Both the position numbers and the translations under genes were made by a program. Of a stretch of DNA of 16,727 nucleotides, positions 5,680-13,063 are shown piece after piece (the first letter of the stretch is position 1; each line of letters starts with the position of its first letter). The notes under the pieces were generated by a model. That model was not told the origin of the DNA. It was given only the letters and a program-made list of their open reading frames with translations, and ran no database searches. The DNA is from an uncultured Woeseia sp. (GTDB taxonomy: Bacteria; Pseudomonadota; Gammaproteobacteria; Steroidobacterales; Woeseiaceae): contig CALALV010000092.1 in assembly GCA_937925605.1 (NCBI GenBank), positions 1 to 16,727 of the forward strand, in the 5' to 3' direction.

Positions 5680-6678
5680 CTAGCTGCGACGCTTGACGGC
5701 GAAGTCCGCGATCGCGACCAGCGCTTCCTTCCAGTCGCTGTCGGGCAGGGCGGCGAGCGCGGCGATCGCGTCGTCGGCGGCGGCCTGGGCGCAGGCCTGC
5801 GTGTAGTCCAGCGCGCCTGTGCGCAGGATCGCGGCGCGGATGTCGTCGAGACGTTCCAGTCCGCCCTGCTCGATCGCCTCGCGAATCATCGTGCGTTCCG
5901 CGGCGCTGCCCTCGCGCATCGCGTGGATCAGCGGGAGCGTCGCCTTGCCCTCGGCCAGGTCGTCGCCGAGGTTCTTGCCGAGCTCCTCGGGCGACGCGTC
6001 GTAGTCGAGCGCATCGTCGATCAGCTGGAAGGCCGTGCCGAGGTTGCGGCCGTAGGCGACCATGCGCTGCTCGTCGTCCGGGTCGCGCGCCGCGAGCACG
6101 GCGGCGATTTGCGCGCCGGCCTCGAACAGCCGCGCCGTCTTGCGGTAGATGACCTGCCGGTAGTCCTCCTCGCTGACGCCGGCTTCGTGCACGTTCATCA
6201 GCTGCATGACCTCGCCGGCCGCGATCGTGTTGGTCGCGTCGGCGAGGATGCGCATGACCGGCATGCGGTTGATGTCGACCATCATCTGGAAGGCCCGCGA
6301 GTACAGGAAGTCGCCGACCAGCACGCTGGCCTGGTTGCCGAACACGGTGTTCGCCGTGTCCCGGCCGCGCCGGCGCGCCGAGGAGTCGACGACGTCGTCG
6401 TGCAAGAGCGTCGCGGTGTGGATGAACTCGACGATCGCCGCGGCGCCGACGTGGGCCGCGCCGGAATAGCCCAGCGCCCGCGCGGCGAGCAGTACTACCA
6501 GCGGCCGCAGGCGCTTGCCGCCCGAGGTCACGATGTACTGTGACACCTGGCTGACCAGCGCGACGTCGCTCGCGAGGCTCTCGCGGATCAGCGCGTCGAC
6601 GGCCTGCATGTCGGTCTCGGCGAGCTCGCGGACGCCGGCAAAGCTCAAGGGAATTCTTGTGTTTTCGGCGGCTTGCAT
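5680..6678 (-). CDS. ispB: octaprenyl (polyprenyl) diphosphate synthase
   Basis: 332 residues, all-alpha trans-polyprenyl synthase of the IspB type. It condenses isopentenyl diphosphate onto farnesyl diphosphate to make the ubiquinone/menaquinone side chain, in the cytosol. The first Asp-rich motif is LLHDDVVD (D94, D95, D98) followed by RRRG; the second is LIDDALDYD (D221, D222, D225); GGKRLRP near residue 53 binds IPP. Length and sequence match E. coli IspB (323 aa), with about ten extra residues at the N terminus. It is divergent from rplU, as in E. coli and Pseudomonas, which supports the assignment. No good Shine-Dalgarno precedes ATG 6678, and the possible promoter would give almost no leader. 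A downstream ATG at 6609 would remove residues that align with E. coli IspB. Confidence 0.96.
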   Translation of the reverse strand: MQAAENTRIPLSFAGVRELAETDMQAVDALIRESLASDVALVSQVSQYIVTSGGKRLRPLVVLLAARALGYSGAAHVGAAAIVEFIHTATLLHDDVVDSSARRRGRDTANTVFGNQASVLVGDFLYSRAFQMMVDINRMPVMRILADATNTIAAGEVMQLMNVHEAGVSEEDYRQVIYRKTARLFEAGAQIAAVLAARDPDDEQRMVAYGRNLGTAFQLIDDALDYDASPEELGKNLGDDLAEGKATLPLIHAMREGSAAERTMIREAIEQGGLERLDDIRAAILRTGALDYTQACAQAAADDAIAALAALPDSDWKEALVAIADFAVKRRS

Positions 6679-6687
6679 GACCCGGCG

Positions 6688-6716
6688 ATAATGCCTGAAA
6701 CGCCCTGCCTTGGCGA
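6688..6716 (-). promoter_or_regulatory. possible ispB promoter
   Basis: On the minus strand TCGCCA (-35, 4 of 6), a 17-bp spacer and CATTAT (-10, 4 of 6). The -10 ends only 9 nt before the ispB ATG, so a transcript from here would be leaderless or nearly so. Confidence 0.4.
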
Positions 6717-6795
6717 ACCGCGGGCGGGCCCCGGCAGCCGAATTCGGCCAGCCTTCAAGTCATTGAATTGCAGTCGGATTTAAAGCGCGCGCCCG

Positions 6796-6824
6796 TTGAC
6801 CCGGGGACGCCGAATCTATAGAAT
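6796..6824 (+). promoter_or_regulatory. sigma70-type promoter of rplU-rpmA
   Basis: TTGACC (5 of 6), a spacer of exactly 17 bp and TAGAAT (5 of 6). The start point would fall near 6831, giving a leader of about 115 nt before rplU. The leader has a weak pairing GAGCAG...CTGCTC just before the ribosome site; I cannot tell whether it is an autoregulatory r-protein leader. Confidence 0.8.
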
Positions 6825-6947
6825 TCCGGCTCTTTTGTGGCGGCAGGCTTCCCTGCGCGCGTGGCCCCGTGCCCGCCGGCGCCGAATTTCACTAGAGTTT
6901 TGAGCAGCTTGCGCTACCAGGCAGCCTGCTCGATGGAGTCAGCAACG

Positions 6948-7391
6948 ATGTACGCGGTTTTTCGCTCCGGCGGCAAGCAGTACCGGGCGAGCAAGGGCGA
7001 GCGCCTCAAGGTGGAGAAACTCGACGCCGAGCAGGGCGCCGAGGTGACCTTCGACGAGGTCCTGCTGCTCGGCGAGGGCAAGGACATCAAGGTCGGCACG
7101 CCGCTGGTCGAGGGCGGCCACGTGACGGCGAAGGTCGTCGAGCAGGGCAAGACCCGCAAGGTGCCGGTGGTCAAGTTCCGCCGTCGCCAGAACTACCTGC
7201 GGCAGGGCTCGCACCGCCAGTTCTTCACCGAGGTGGAGATCACGGACATCAGCGCCGACGGCAGCGCGAAGCCGAAGGCGGCTGCCGAGAAGCCGGCGAC
7301 GAAGAAGAAGGTCGCCAAGAAGCCGGCGGCAAAGAAGAAGACCAAGAAAAAGACGGCGAAGAAAAAGGCGACCGGCAAGGCGGCAGACTAG
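6948..7391 (+). CDS. rplU: 50S ribosomal protein L21 with Lys/Ala-rich C-terminal extension
   Basis: The protein starts at ATG 6948 (MYAVFRSGGKQYR, the canonical L21 start) with GGAG 10 nt upstream; the longer open frame from 6837 is leader. Residues 1-103 are a complete L21: GGKQYRASKGERLKVEKL, then KVVEQGKTRKVPVVKFRRRQNYLRQGSHRQFFTEVEI, the 23S rRNA-binding region. Typical L21 ends there (103 aa in E. coli). Here about 44 further residues follow, almost only Lys, Ala, Thr and Pro in KKK/AKK runs, like histone-H1-type tails. The tail is probably disordered and basic and could contact rRNA or DNA. The gene is first in the rplU-rpmA unit, with 70 nt to rpmA. Confidence 0.97.
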   Translation: MYAVFRSGGKQYRASKGERLKVEKLDAEQGAEVTFDEVLLLGEGKDIKVGTPLVEGGHVTAKVVEQGKTRKVPVVKFRRRQNYLRQGSHRQFFTEVEITDISADGSAKPKAAAEKPATKKKVAKKPAAKKKTKKKTAKKKATGKAAD

Positions 7392-7461
7392 CTGCCCGGC
7401 CAGGAATTGAACACGGGGCCCGGCGACGGGCCCGATGCAGAAACTACTACGGAGCAGCACA

Positions 7462-7719
7462 ATGGCTCACAAGAAAGCAGGCGGCAGCAGCAAGAACGGC
7501 CGCGATTCGGAATCGAAGCGCCTGGGCGTCAAGATCTTCGGCGGCCAGCAGGTCGTCGCGGGCAACATCATCGTGCGCCAGCGCGGCACGCGCTTCCACG
7601 CGGGCACCAACGTCGGCATCGGCCGCGACCACACGCTGTTCGCGAAGGCCGCCGGCCAGGTGCGCTTCGAGCGCAAGGGCCCGGAAAAGCGCCAGTACGT
7701 GAGCGTCGTCTCCGGCTGA
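7462..7719 (+). CDS. rpmA: 50S ribosomal protein L27
   Basis: 85 residues, the same length as E. coli L27. The N-terminal arm MAHKKAGGSSKNGRDSESKRLGVK reaches the peptidyl-transferase centre, followed by the core GNIIVRQRGTRFHAGTNVGIGRDHTLFA. The start ATG 7462 has GGAG 7 nt before it. The gap after rplU holds a short palindrome GGGCCC-GGCGAC-GGGCCC (7416-7433). No bacillus-type N-terminal pro-sequence is present. A strong terminator follows 24 nt after the stop. Confidence 0.98.
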   Translation: MAHKKAGGSSKNGRDSESKRLGVKIFGGQQVVAGNIIVRQRGTRFHAGTNVGIGRDHTLFAKAAGQVRFERKGPEKRQYVSVVSG

Positions 7720-7743
7720 GGCCTGCTGCCGACCGGCGCGACG

Positions 7744-7770
7744 AAAACCCCGCTCTCAGCGGGGTTTTTT
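7744..7770 (+). terminator. intrinsic terminator between rpmA and obgE
   Basis: CCCCGCT-CTC-AGCGGGG (7-bp stem, 3-nt loop) followed by TTTTTT, preceded by AAAA. This is a textbook terminator for rplU-rpmA, only 39 nt before the obgE start. Confidence 0.92.
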
Positions 7771-7809
7771 GTGCCCGCCGGGCGCTGACCCGGAACCGGA
7801 CCTGCCACG

Positions 7810-8862
7810 ATGAAGTTCGTCGACGAAGCCACGATTCGCGTCGTTGCCGGTAACGGCGGGCACGGCTGCCTGTCGTTCCGGCGCGAGAAATACGTCGAGA
7901 AGGGCGGGCCGGACGGCGGCGACGGCGGCGACGGCGGCGACGTCTGGCTGGTCGCGGACGACGCGAGCAACACGCTGGCCGATTTCCGCGTGGCCCGCAA
8001 GTTCCGCGCGGACAGCGGCCAGCCCGGCGCCGGCCGCAACATGACCGGGCGCTCGGGCAAGGACCTCGAGGTGCGCGTGCCCTGCGGCACCGTCGTGCAC
8101 GACGTCGACACCGGCGAGTTCATCGGCGACCTGGTCGAGGCCGGCCAGCGCCTGAAGGTCGCGGCCGGCGGGCGGGGCGGTCTCGGCAACACCCGCTTCA
8201 AGAGCAGCGTCAACCGGGCGCCGCGCAAGACGACGCAGGGAACGACCGGCGAGGCGCGGCACCTCAGGCTCGAGTTGAAGCTGCTGGCCGACGTCGGGCT
8301 GGTGGGCCTGCCGAATGCCGGCAAGTCCACGCTGATCGCCGCGATGTCGCAGGCGCGGCCGAAGATCGCGGACTACCCGTTCACGACCCTGCACCCCAAC
8401 CTCGGCGTCGTGGCGGTCGGGCCGCTGCAGAGCTTCGTCATGGCCGACGTACCGGGCCTGATCGAGGGCGCGGCGGAGGGCGCGGGTCTCGGCGTACGTT
8501 TCCTCAAGCACCTGCAGCGCACGCGGCTGTTGCTGCACCTGGTCGACGTCGCGCCGCCGGATCCCGGGGCGTCGCCGGCCGACGATTTCAAGGCGATTTC
8601 AGGCGAGCTCGACAAGTTCGATGCGGAGCTTGCCGCGAAGCCGCGCTGGCTCGTGCTGAACAAGACGGACCTGCTGCCGGCCGACGAGCTGGCGCAGCTC
8701 CGCCGCGAGCTGCTCTCAGCCACCGGCTGGGACGGGCCCGTATTCGAGGTCAGTGCCGCGGAGCGGCGCGGCACGAAGGCGCTCGGGCAGGCCGTGATGC
8801 GGCACCTCGAGCAGGCACACGCGGCGGAAGTGGAGCGCGCGGAAGAACCGGGCGAGGGCTGA
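7810..8862 (+). CDS. obgE: Obg-family GTPase, ribosome assembly and stress control
   Basis: 350 residues. The N-terminal Obg fold (1-158) is glycine-rich, with the GGPDGGDGGDGGDVWLV turn. The GTPase domain has G1 GLPNAGKS (166-173), YPFTTLHPNLGVV (switch I), G3 DVPGLIEGAAEGAGLG (from 213), G4 NKTD (284-287) and G5 EVSAAE. ObgE binds the 50S subunit late in assembly and responds to ppGpp; it is cytosolic and usually essential. The short acidic tail is typical of proteobacterial members. The ribosome site before ATG 7810 is weak (GGACC). The upstream terminator means obgE depends on readthrough or on its own promoter, which I do not see in the 39-nt gap. Confidence 0.97.
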   Translation: MKFVDEATIRVVAGNGGHGCLSFRREKYVEKGGPDGGDGGDGGDVWLVADDASNTLADFRVARKFRADSGQPGAGRNMTGRSGKDLEVRVPCGTVVHDVDTGEFIGDLVEAGQRLKVAAGGRGGLGNTRFKSSVNRAPRKTTQGTTGEARHLRLELKLLADVGLVGLPNAGKSTLIAAMSQARPKIADYPFTTLHPNLGVVAVGPLQSFVMADVPGLIEGAAEGAGLGVRFLKHLQRTRLLLHLVDVAPPDPGASPADDFKAISGELDKFDAELAAKPRWLVLNKTDLLPADELAQLRRELLSATGWDGPVFEVSAAERRGTKALGQAVMRHLEQAHAAEVERAEEPGEG

Positions 8863-8876
8863 AGCGCGAGCAAAAG

Positions 8877-8900
8877 AAAGGGCCCCCGCGGGGGCCCTTT
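8877..8900. terminator. bidirectional terminator between convergent obgE and rpsT
   Basis: A perfect 24-bp palindrome AAAGGGCCCCC-GC-GGGGGCCCTTT. On the minus strand it is followed by TTTCTTTTGC, a fair U-tract for rpsT; on the plus strand the tail TTTGCTGT is weaker for obgE. Confidence 0.8.
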
Positions 8901-8922
8901 GCTGTCCGTTGCCGTGCGGTGC

Positions 8923-9189
8923 CTAGCCGGCGAGCGACTTGACGCGCTGGTTCAGGCGACTCTTGTGCCGGGCGGCCTTGTTGCGGGTCACGATGCCCTT
9001 GTTGATCATGCTGTCGATGATCGGCACGGCGGCCTTGTAGGCAGCGTCGGCCTCGGCCTTGTCGCCTTTCTCGACCGCCTTCAGGACGGCCTTGATGCTC
9101 GTGCGCATCTTGGAGCGCAGGCCCATGTTGTGCAGGCGCGACTTCTCGGCCTGGCGGGCGCGTTTCTGGGCTGACTTGATGTTTGCCAC
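8923..9189 (-). CDS. rpsT: 30S ribosomal protein S20
   Basis: 88 residues from GTG 9189, beginning with ANIKSAQKRARQAEK after the initiator, as in S20 of other species (87 aa in E. coli, which uses UUG). The protein is helical and basic, ending in GIVTRNKAARHKSRLNQRVKSLAG, and binds 16S rRNA early in assembly. The longer open frame to 9282 is the leader. A non-ATG start is itself a known feature of rpsT, linked in E. coli to autogenous translational control. The position between obgE and murJ matches Pseudomonas. Confidence 0.97.
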   Translation of the reverse strand: MANIKSAQKRARQAEKSRLHNMGLRSKMRTSIKAVLKAVEKGDKAEADAAYKAAVPIIDSMINKGIVTRNKAARHKSRLNQRVKSLAG

Positions 9190-9253
9190 GTTCGTAAATC
9201 CGTTTCTCGGGAGTAGCCCGGCACGGCTGTCCGGCCGGGGCAAAGAGCCGCGT

Positions 9254-9282
9254 ATTATTGGTGCCCGGCCCGCGAATGTCAA
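9254..9282 (-). promoter_or_regulatory. sigma70-type promoter of rpsT
   Basis: On the minus strand TTGACA (6 of 6), a 17-bp spacer and AATAAT (5 of 6). The leader to the GTG would be about 57 nt. This is one of the two best promoters in the window. Confidence 0.88.
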
Positions 9283-9329
9283 TGCCGCCCCGGCCGTGCG
9301 GGGAGCGCGTCCTCGCGGCGTCTAAACGA

Positions 9330-9358
9330 CTGATTTTCAGCTGTTTTCAGGCTACACT
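9330..9358 (+). promoter_or_regulatory. probable murJ promoter
   Basis: CTGATT, a 17-bp spacer and TACACT (4 of 6 to the -10 consensus), 29 nt before the murJ ATG. It is divergent from the rpsT promoter, with about 48 bp between the -35 boxes. The -35 is weak. Confidence 0.5.
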
Positions 9359-9387
9359 GGCGCGCGTCCAGCCGCCCCGGATGCCGC

Positions 9388-11010
9388 ATGACGGAGTCCC
9401 CCGACAGAGATCCCGACGCCCCCGGCGCGCCCGCGCCGCCGCCCGTCGTGCAGAGCGCGCGCGGGCTGTTGAAATCGACCTCGGTGGTCAGTGTCATGAC
9501 CCTGCTGTCGCGGATCCTCGGCCTCGTGCGCGACGTCGTCTTCGCCCGCTACTTCGGCGCGACGATCGTCATGGACGCCTTTATCGTCGCCAACCGCATC
9601 CCGAATATGCTGCGCCGCTTCTTCGCGGAAGGGGCGTTCTCGCAGGGCTTCGTGCCGGTCATGGCCCGCTACCGCGAGCAGCACGAGCATGCCGAGGCCC
9701 GCGAACTGGTCGACGCCGTCGCCGGCACGCTCGGCCTCGTGCTGTTCGCGATCACGGCCGTCGGCGTGATCGCGGCGCCGCTCCTGGTCATCGCGGTCGC
9801 CCCGGGTTTCGTCGGCGAGGACGGCCGTTTCGACCTCGCGACGGCCATGCTGCGCTTCACCTTCCCGTACCTGCTGTTCGTGTCGCTGACGGCCTTCGCC
9901 GGCGGCATCCTGAACACCTACGGGCGCTTCGCGGTGCCGGCCTTCACGCCGGTGCTGCTGAACCTCGCGCTGATCGCCGGGGCGCTGTACCTCGCGCCGC
10001 TGCTTGCCGAGCCGGGCATGGCGCTCGCCTACGCGGTGCTCGCGGCCGGCATCGTGCAGCTCCTGTTCCAGCTGCCGTTCCTCGCCGCGATCGGCACGCT
10101 GCCGCGGCCGCGCTGGCGGCCCCGGCATCCCGGCGTCCGTCGCATCGGCAAGTTGATGCTGCCGGCGATCTTCGGCTCGTCGATCGCGCAGCTGAACGTG
10201 CTGCTCGGCGGCATCATTGCCTCGTTGCTGGACGTCGGAAAGATCAGCCTGCTGTATTACTCCGACCGGCTCATGGAATTCCCGCTGGGCCTGTTCGGCA
10301 TCGCGCTGGCCACCGTGATCCTGCCGCACCTGTCGCGGCAGCATGCGAGCGCATCCACCGAGCAGTTCTCGCAGACCGTGGACTGGTCGCTGCGCCTGAC
10401 GCTGCTGATCGCCGTGCCCGCCGCGGTCGGCTTGATCCTGCTGTCGGGACCGCTGGTCGCGACGATTTTCTTCGGCGGGGAGTTCACGCCCAGCGACGTC
10501 GAGCTGACCGCGATCAGCCTCGAGGCATTCTCGATCGGCCTGATCGGCTTCTCGCTGGTCAAGATACTCGCGCCGGCCTTCTTCGCTCGCGAGGACACGC
10601 GGACGCCGGTGCGCATCGGCCTCGTGGCGCTCGCCGTCAACTTCGTGCTGTCCGTGCTGCTCGCCTGGTGGCTCACGACGATCGGCTACCGCGCCACGCA
10701 CGCGGGCCTGGCGCTCGCGACCTCGGTCGCGGCCATGCTGAACGCGCTGCTGCTGTACCGCGGGCTGCGCCGCGACGGCTCGCTGCGCCACGGCGCCGGC
10801 TGGGGCGCACTGCTCGCACGGCTCGCACTGGCGCTGGCCGCGATGCTGGCGGTGCTCGTCGCGCTCGACCGGCCGCTCGCCTGGTGGCTCGCGGCCGGGC
10901 TCGGCGAGCGCTGCGCATGGCTCGCCCTGACGATAGGCTCTGCCGCCGGCAGCTATTTCCTGGTGCTCTGGCTCGCGGGGCTGCGCACGCGGCACCTGCG
11001 GCTGGGCTGA
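9388..11010 (+). CDS. murJ: lipid II flippase MurJ (MviN)
   Basis: 540 residues, MOP-superfamily exporter that moves lipid II across the inner membrane for peptidoglycan synthesis. The family start is seen at residue 27 onward: LLKSTSVVSVMTLLSRILGLVRDVVFARYFGA, then IPNMLRRFFAEGAFSQGFVPV, with the conserved arginines of the central cavity. About 14 hydrophobic helices follow, with LLYYSDRLMEFPLGLFGIALATVILPHLS and FSLVKILAPAFFAREDTRTPV as further signatures. The first 25 residues form a Pro/Ala-rich extension not present in E. coli MurJ; ATG 9388 has only a poor ribosome site. ribF follows 70 nt later. Confidence 0.97.
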   Translation: MTESPDRDPDAPGAPAPPPVVQSARGLLKSTSVVSVMTLLSRILGLVRDVVFARYFGATIVMDAFIVANRIPNMLRRFFAEGAFSQGFVPVMARYREQHEHAEARELVDAVAGTLGLVLFAITAVGVIAAPLLVIAVAPGFVGEDGRFDLATAMLRFTFPYLLFVSLTAFAGGILNTYGRFAVPAFTPVLLNLALIAGALYLAPLLAEPGMALAYAVLAAGIVQLLFQLPFLAAIGTLPRPRWRPRHPGVRRIGKLMLPAIFGSSIAQLNVLLGGIIASLLDVGKISLLYYSDRLMEFPLGLFGIALATVILPHLSRQHASASTEQFSQTVDWSLRLTLLIAVPAAVGLILLSGPLVATIFFGGEFTPSDVELTAISLEAFSIGLIGFSLVKILAPAFFAREDTRTPVRIGLVALAVNFVLSVLLAWWLTTIGYRATHAGLALATSVAAMLNALLLYRGLRRDGSLRHGAGWGALLARLALALAAMLAVLVALDRPLAWWLAAGLGERCAWLALTIGSAAGSYFLVLWLAGLRTRHLRLG

Positions 11011-11038
11011 GGGCTACGCGGCGCGCCGCCCGAGGCCG

Positions 11039-11044
11039 TACAAT
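11039..11044 (+). promoter_or_regulatory. possible -10 box before ribF
   Basis: TACAAT (5 of 6) lies 36 nt before the ribF ATG. No -35 hexamer stands at the right distance, so ribF-lspA may have a weak promoter of their own or depend on murJ readthrough. Confidence 0.35.
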
Positions 11045-11080
11045 GCGGGTTCCCCGGGCGACGCGACACGCTGATCGACG

Positions 11081-12013
11081 ATGTTCCTGGCCAGTACACC
11101 TCACAAGGATCTCTACGCGCGGGTCGCGGACGGCAGCGTCGTCACGATCGGCAGCTACGACGGCCTGCACATCGGCCACCAGAAGCTGCTCGCCCGCGTG
11201 GTCGAGGAGGCGGGCGCGCGTGGCCTGCCGGGCGTGGTCATGACCTTCGAGCCGACGCCGAAGGAGTTCTTCGCGAAATCCTCGCCGCCGCCGCGGCTGA
11301 TGCACTTCCGCGAGAAGATCGAGGCGCTGTCGAAGTCCGGAATCGACGTGTTCTACTGCCCGCGCTTCAACCGCTCGATGCGCGAAATTCGAGCAATCAC
11401 GTTCATCCGCCAGCTGCTCGTGCACACGCTGAACGCGCGCTACCTCGTGATCGGCGACGATTTCCACTTCGCCGCCCATCGCGAGGGCAACATCGAGCTG
11501 CTGCGCCGTGCTGGCGGGTCGCTCGGCTTCGAGGTCGAACAGATCCCGAGCGTCATGGTCGACGGCCAGCGCGTCAGCAGCACAGCGATCCGCGCGGCGC
11601 TGCAGCAGGGCGACATGGACAAGGCGACGCGACTGCTCGGCCGGCCGTTCCGGATGTCGGGCAAGGTCTCGCGCGGCGACAGCATCGGGCGCACGCTGGG
11701 CTACCCGACGGCAAACGTGCAGCTGCGCAACCGGCGCAGCCCGGTGCAGGGGATTTTCGCGGTGCGCGTGCTGGGCCTCGGCGACGAGGCGCTCACCGGC
11801 GTGGCGAGCGTCGGCACCCGGCCGACCTTTCATGGCAAGAAGCCGTTGCTCGAGGTGCATATCTTCGATTTCGACCGGGAAATCTACGGCAAGCGCATCG
11901 AGGTCGAGTTCGTCGCGCGCCTGCGCGACGAGGAGAAGTTCGACAACGCGGACGCGCTGGTCGAGCAAATGCATCGCGACAGCGCCGCCGCGCGTGAGAT
12001 ACTCGCGGCATGA
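11081..12013 (+). CDS. ribF: bifunctional riboflavin kinase / FAD synthetase
   Basis: 310 residues, close to the usual bacterial length. The N-terminal FMN adenylyltransferase domain has the nucleotide-binding HxGH loop GSYDGLHIGHQ (24-34), TFEPTPKEFF, VIGDDFHFAAHREGN and the SSTAIRAAL motif. The C-terminal flavokinase domain has GRTLGYPTANVQL, GVASVGTRPTF and LEVHIFDFDREIYGKRIEVEF. The enzyme converts riboflavin to FMN and then FAD with ATP in the cytosol. GSYDG replaces the commoner GNFDG, a mild change outside the HxGH catalytic core. The stop overlaps the lspA start (ATGA), implying translational coupling. ileS, normally the next gene, is absent. Confidence 0.96.
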   Translation: MFLASTPHKDLYARVADGSVVTIGSYDGLHIGHQKLLARVVEEAGARGLPGVVMTFEPTPKEFFAKSSPPPRLMHFREKIEALSKSGIDVFYCPRFNRSMREIRAITFIRQLLVHTLNARYLVIGDDFHFAAHREGNIELLRRAGGSLGFEVEQIPSVMVDGQRVSSTAIRAALQQGDMDKATRLLGRPFRMSGKVSRGDSIGRTLGYPTANVQLRNRRSPVQGIFAVRVLGLGDEALTGVASVGTRPTFHGKKPLLEVHIFDFDREIYGKRIEVEFVARLRDEEKFDNADALVEQMHRDSAAAREILAA

Positions 12014-12558
12014 CCGACAGCACGCCTGACCGCAGCCCGGCGGCCAATACGGGTAATCGTCGCTTCCTGCTCTGGCTCGCCGTGGCCGGGTTCGTCGTCG
12101 TCGCCGACCAGGTCACGAAGTGGCTGATCGTGACGCGCGTGCCGCTGTTCGCCAAACGGCCGGTCAATTCGTTCATCAACATCACGCACCAGGAGAACCC
12201 GGGCGCGGCGTTCAGTTTCCTGGCCGACGCGGGCGGCTGGCAGCGCTGGTTCTTCACGGTGCTGGCGACGGCCGTGAGCGCGTTCATCGTGCACTGGCTC
12301 TGGAGCCTGCGTCACGAGCGCCATGCCGTGCTGGCGTCCGGGCTGGCCCTGGTGCTCGGCGGGGCGATTGGCAACCTCATCGACCGGGTCCGGCTCGGCC
12401 ACGTGGTCGACTTCATCCAGGTGCTGATCTACGGCTGGCCGTTCCCGTCCTTCAACATCGCCGACGCCGCCATCACCGTCGGTGCCGCGCTGCTGATCAT
12501 CGACGCGCTGTTCCTGTCACGCGGCGAGGCGGGCGCCCGGGCCGAACCCGGGAGCTGA
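12010..12558 (+). CDS. lspA: lipoprotein signal peptidase (signal peptidase II)
   Basis: 182 residues. LspA is the aspartic peptidase in the inner membrane that cuts diacylglyceryl-modified prolipoproteins before the lipobox Cys. Four hydrophobic helices lie at about 20-40, 80-97, 107-124 and 148-167. Family motifs are DQVTKWLI, NPGAAFSFLA, GGAIGNLIDRVRLGHVVDF (catalytic D134) and FPSFNIADAAI (catalytic D152). The first 16 residues are a hydrophilic extension. ATG 12010 overlaps the ribF stop by 4 nt. Downstream, fkpB and ispH of the usual operon are absent and the gene faces pilE head-on. Confidence 0.97.
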   Translation: MTDSTPDRSPAANTGNRRFLLWLAVAGFVVVADQVTKWLIVTRVPLFAKRPVNSFINITHQENPGAAFSFLADAGGWQRWFFTVLATAVSAFIVHWLWSLRHERHAVLASGLALVLGGAIGNLIDRVRLGHVVDFIQVLIYGWPFPSFNIADAAITVGAALLIIDALFLSRGEAGARAEPGS

Positions 12559-12587
12559 AAAAAAAACCGGCAGCCAGGCTGCCGGTT
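12558..12587 (-). terminator. intrinsic terminator of the pil operon
   Basis: On the minus strand AACCGGCAGC-CTG-GCTGCCGGTT (10-bp stem) runs into nine T in a row, which extend to the lspA stop codon. It is a strong terminator for pilE; on the plus strand there is no T-run beyond two, so lspA is served less well. Confidence 0.9.
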
Positions 12588-12612
12588 CGCGTGAGCGAGA
12601 CGCCGCTGACGC

Positions 12613-13038
12613 CTAGCGCGTGCGCGTCCAGCAGTCGGTCTTCGGCGTCGATTCCTTCGTGCCGCGGCCGTCGATCGTGAAGGTCTGGCAGTAGTTCGAC
12701 TCTTCGCCACCGAGCTGGTAGGTCGCCGTGGCCGTGAAGTTATTGGCGTCGGCGGCGTTCACGGTGACGATGTACGAGCCCGTTTCCGTTTCGAAGTCGC
12801 TGGCGACGTCGAAGCCGAGGTTCGTCATGTCCGCCGTGTAGGTGTTGTTCTGCAGGTAGTGCCGCTCCTGGTTGGTCGCGATCTGCAGCAGCGCCGCTTT
12901 CGCCTCGGTGCGTTTCGCACGCGCCGAGTACTGCTGGTAGCTGGGATAGGCGATCGCGGCCAGTATGCCGACGATCACCATCACGATCAGCAGCTCCATC
13001 AGCGTGATGCCCTGCATCCTGTTGCGCGTGATATTCAC
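12613..13038 (-). CDS. pilE: type IV minor pilin, PilE-like
   Basis: 141 residues. It starts at GTG 13038, which has GGAG 9 nt upstream; ATG 13017 would leave a leader of only three residues. A basic leader MNITRNRMQG ends in Gly, followed by the prepilin helix ITLMELLIVMVIVGILAAIAYPSY with Glu at mature position +5, so PilD peptidase should cut after the Gly and methylate the new N terminus. The first mature residue is Ile instead of the usual Phe or Met. A globular part follows with a C-terminal Cys pair (NYC...DCW), the likely D-loop disulfide. Size and position next to pilY1 fit PilE of the P. aeruginosa fimU-pilVWXY1E cluster. It is 25 nt after pilY1. Confidence 0.92.
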   Translation of the reverse strand: MNITRNRMQGITLMELLIVMVIVGILAAIAYPSYQQYSARAKRTEAKAALLQIATNQERHYLQNNTYTADMTNLGFDVASDFETETGSYIVTVNAADANNFTATATYQLGGEESNYCQTFTIDGRGTKESTPKTDCWTRTR

Positions 13039-13063
13039 GGTGTCTTACTCCATCGCTCGGGCA

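Noticed and set aside
9352..10995. A 547-codon minus-strand frame opposite murJ
   Set aside because: It is Arg/Gln/Glu/His-rich low-complexity sequence typical of an antisense shadow; the plus strand is a full MurJ.
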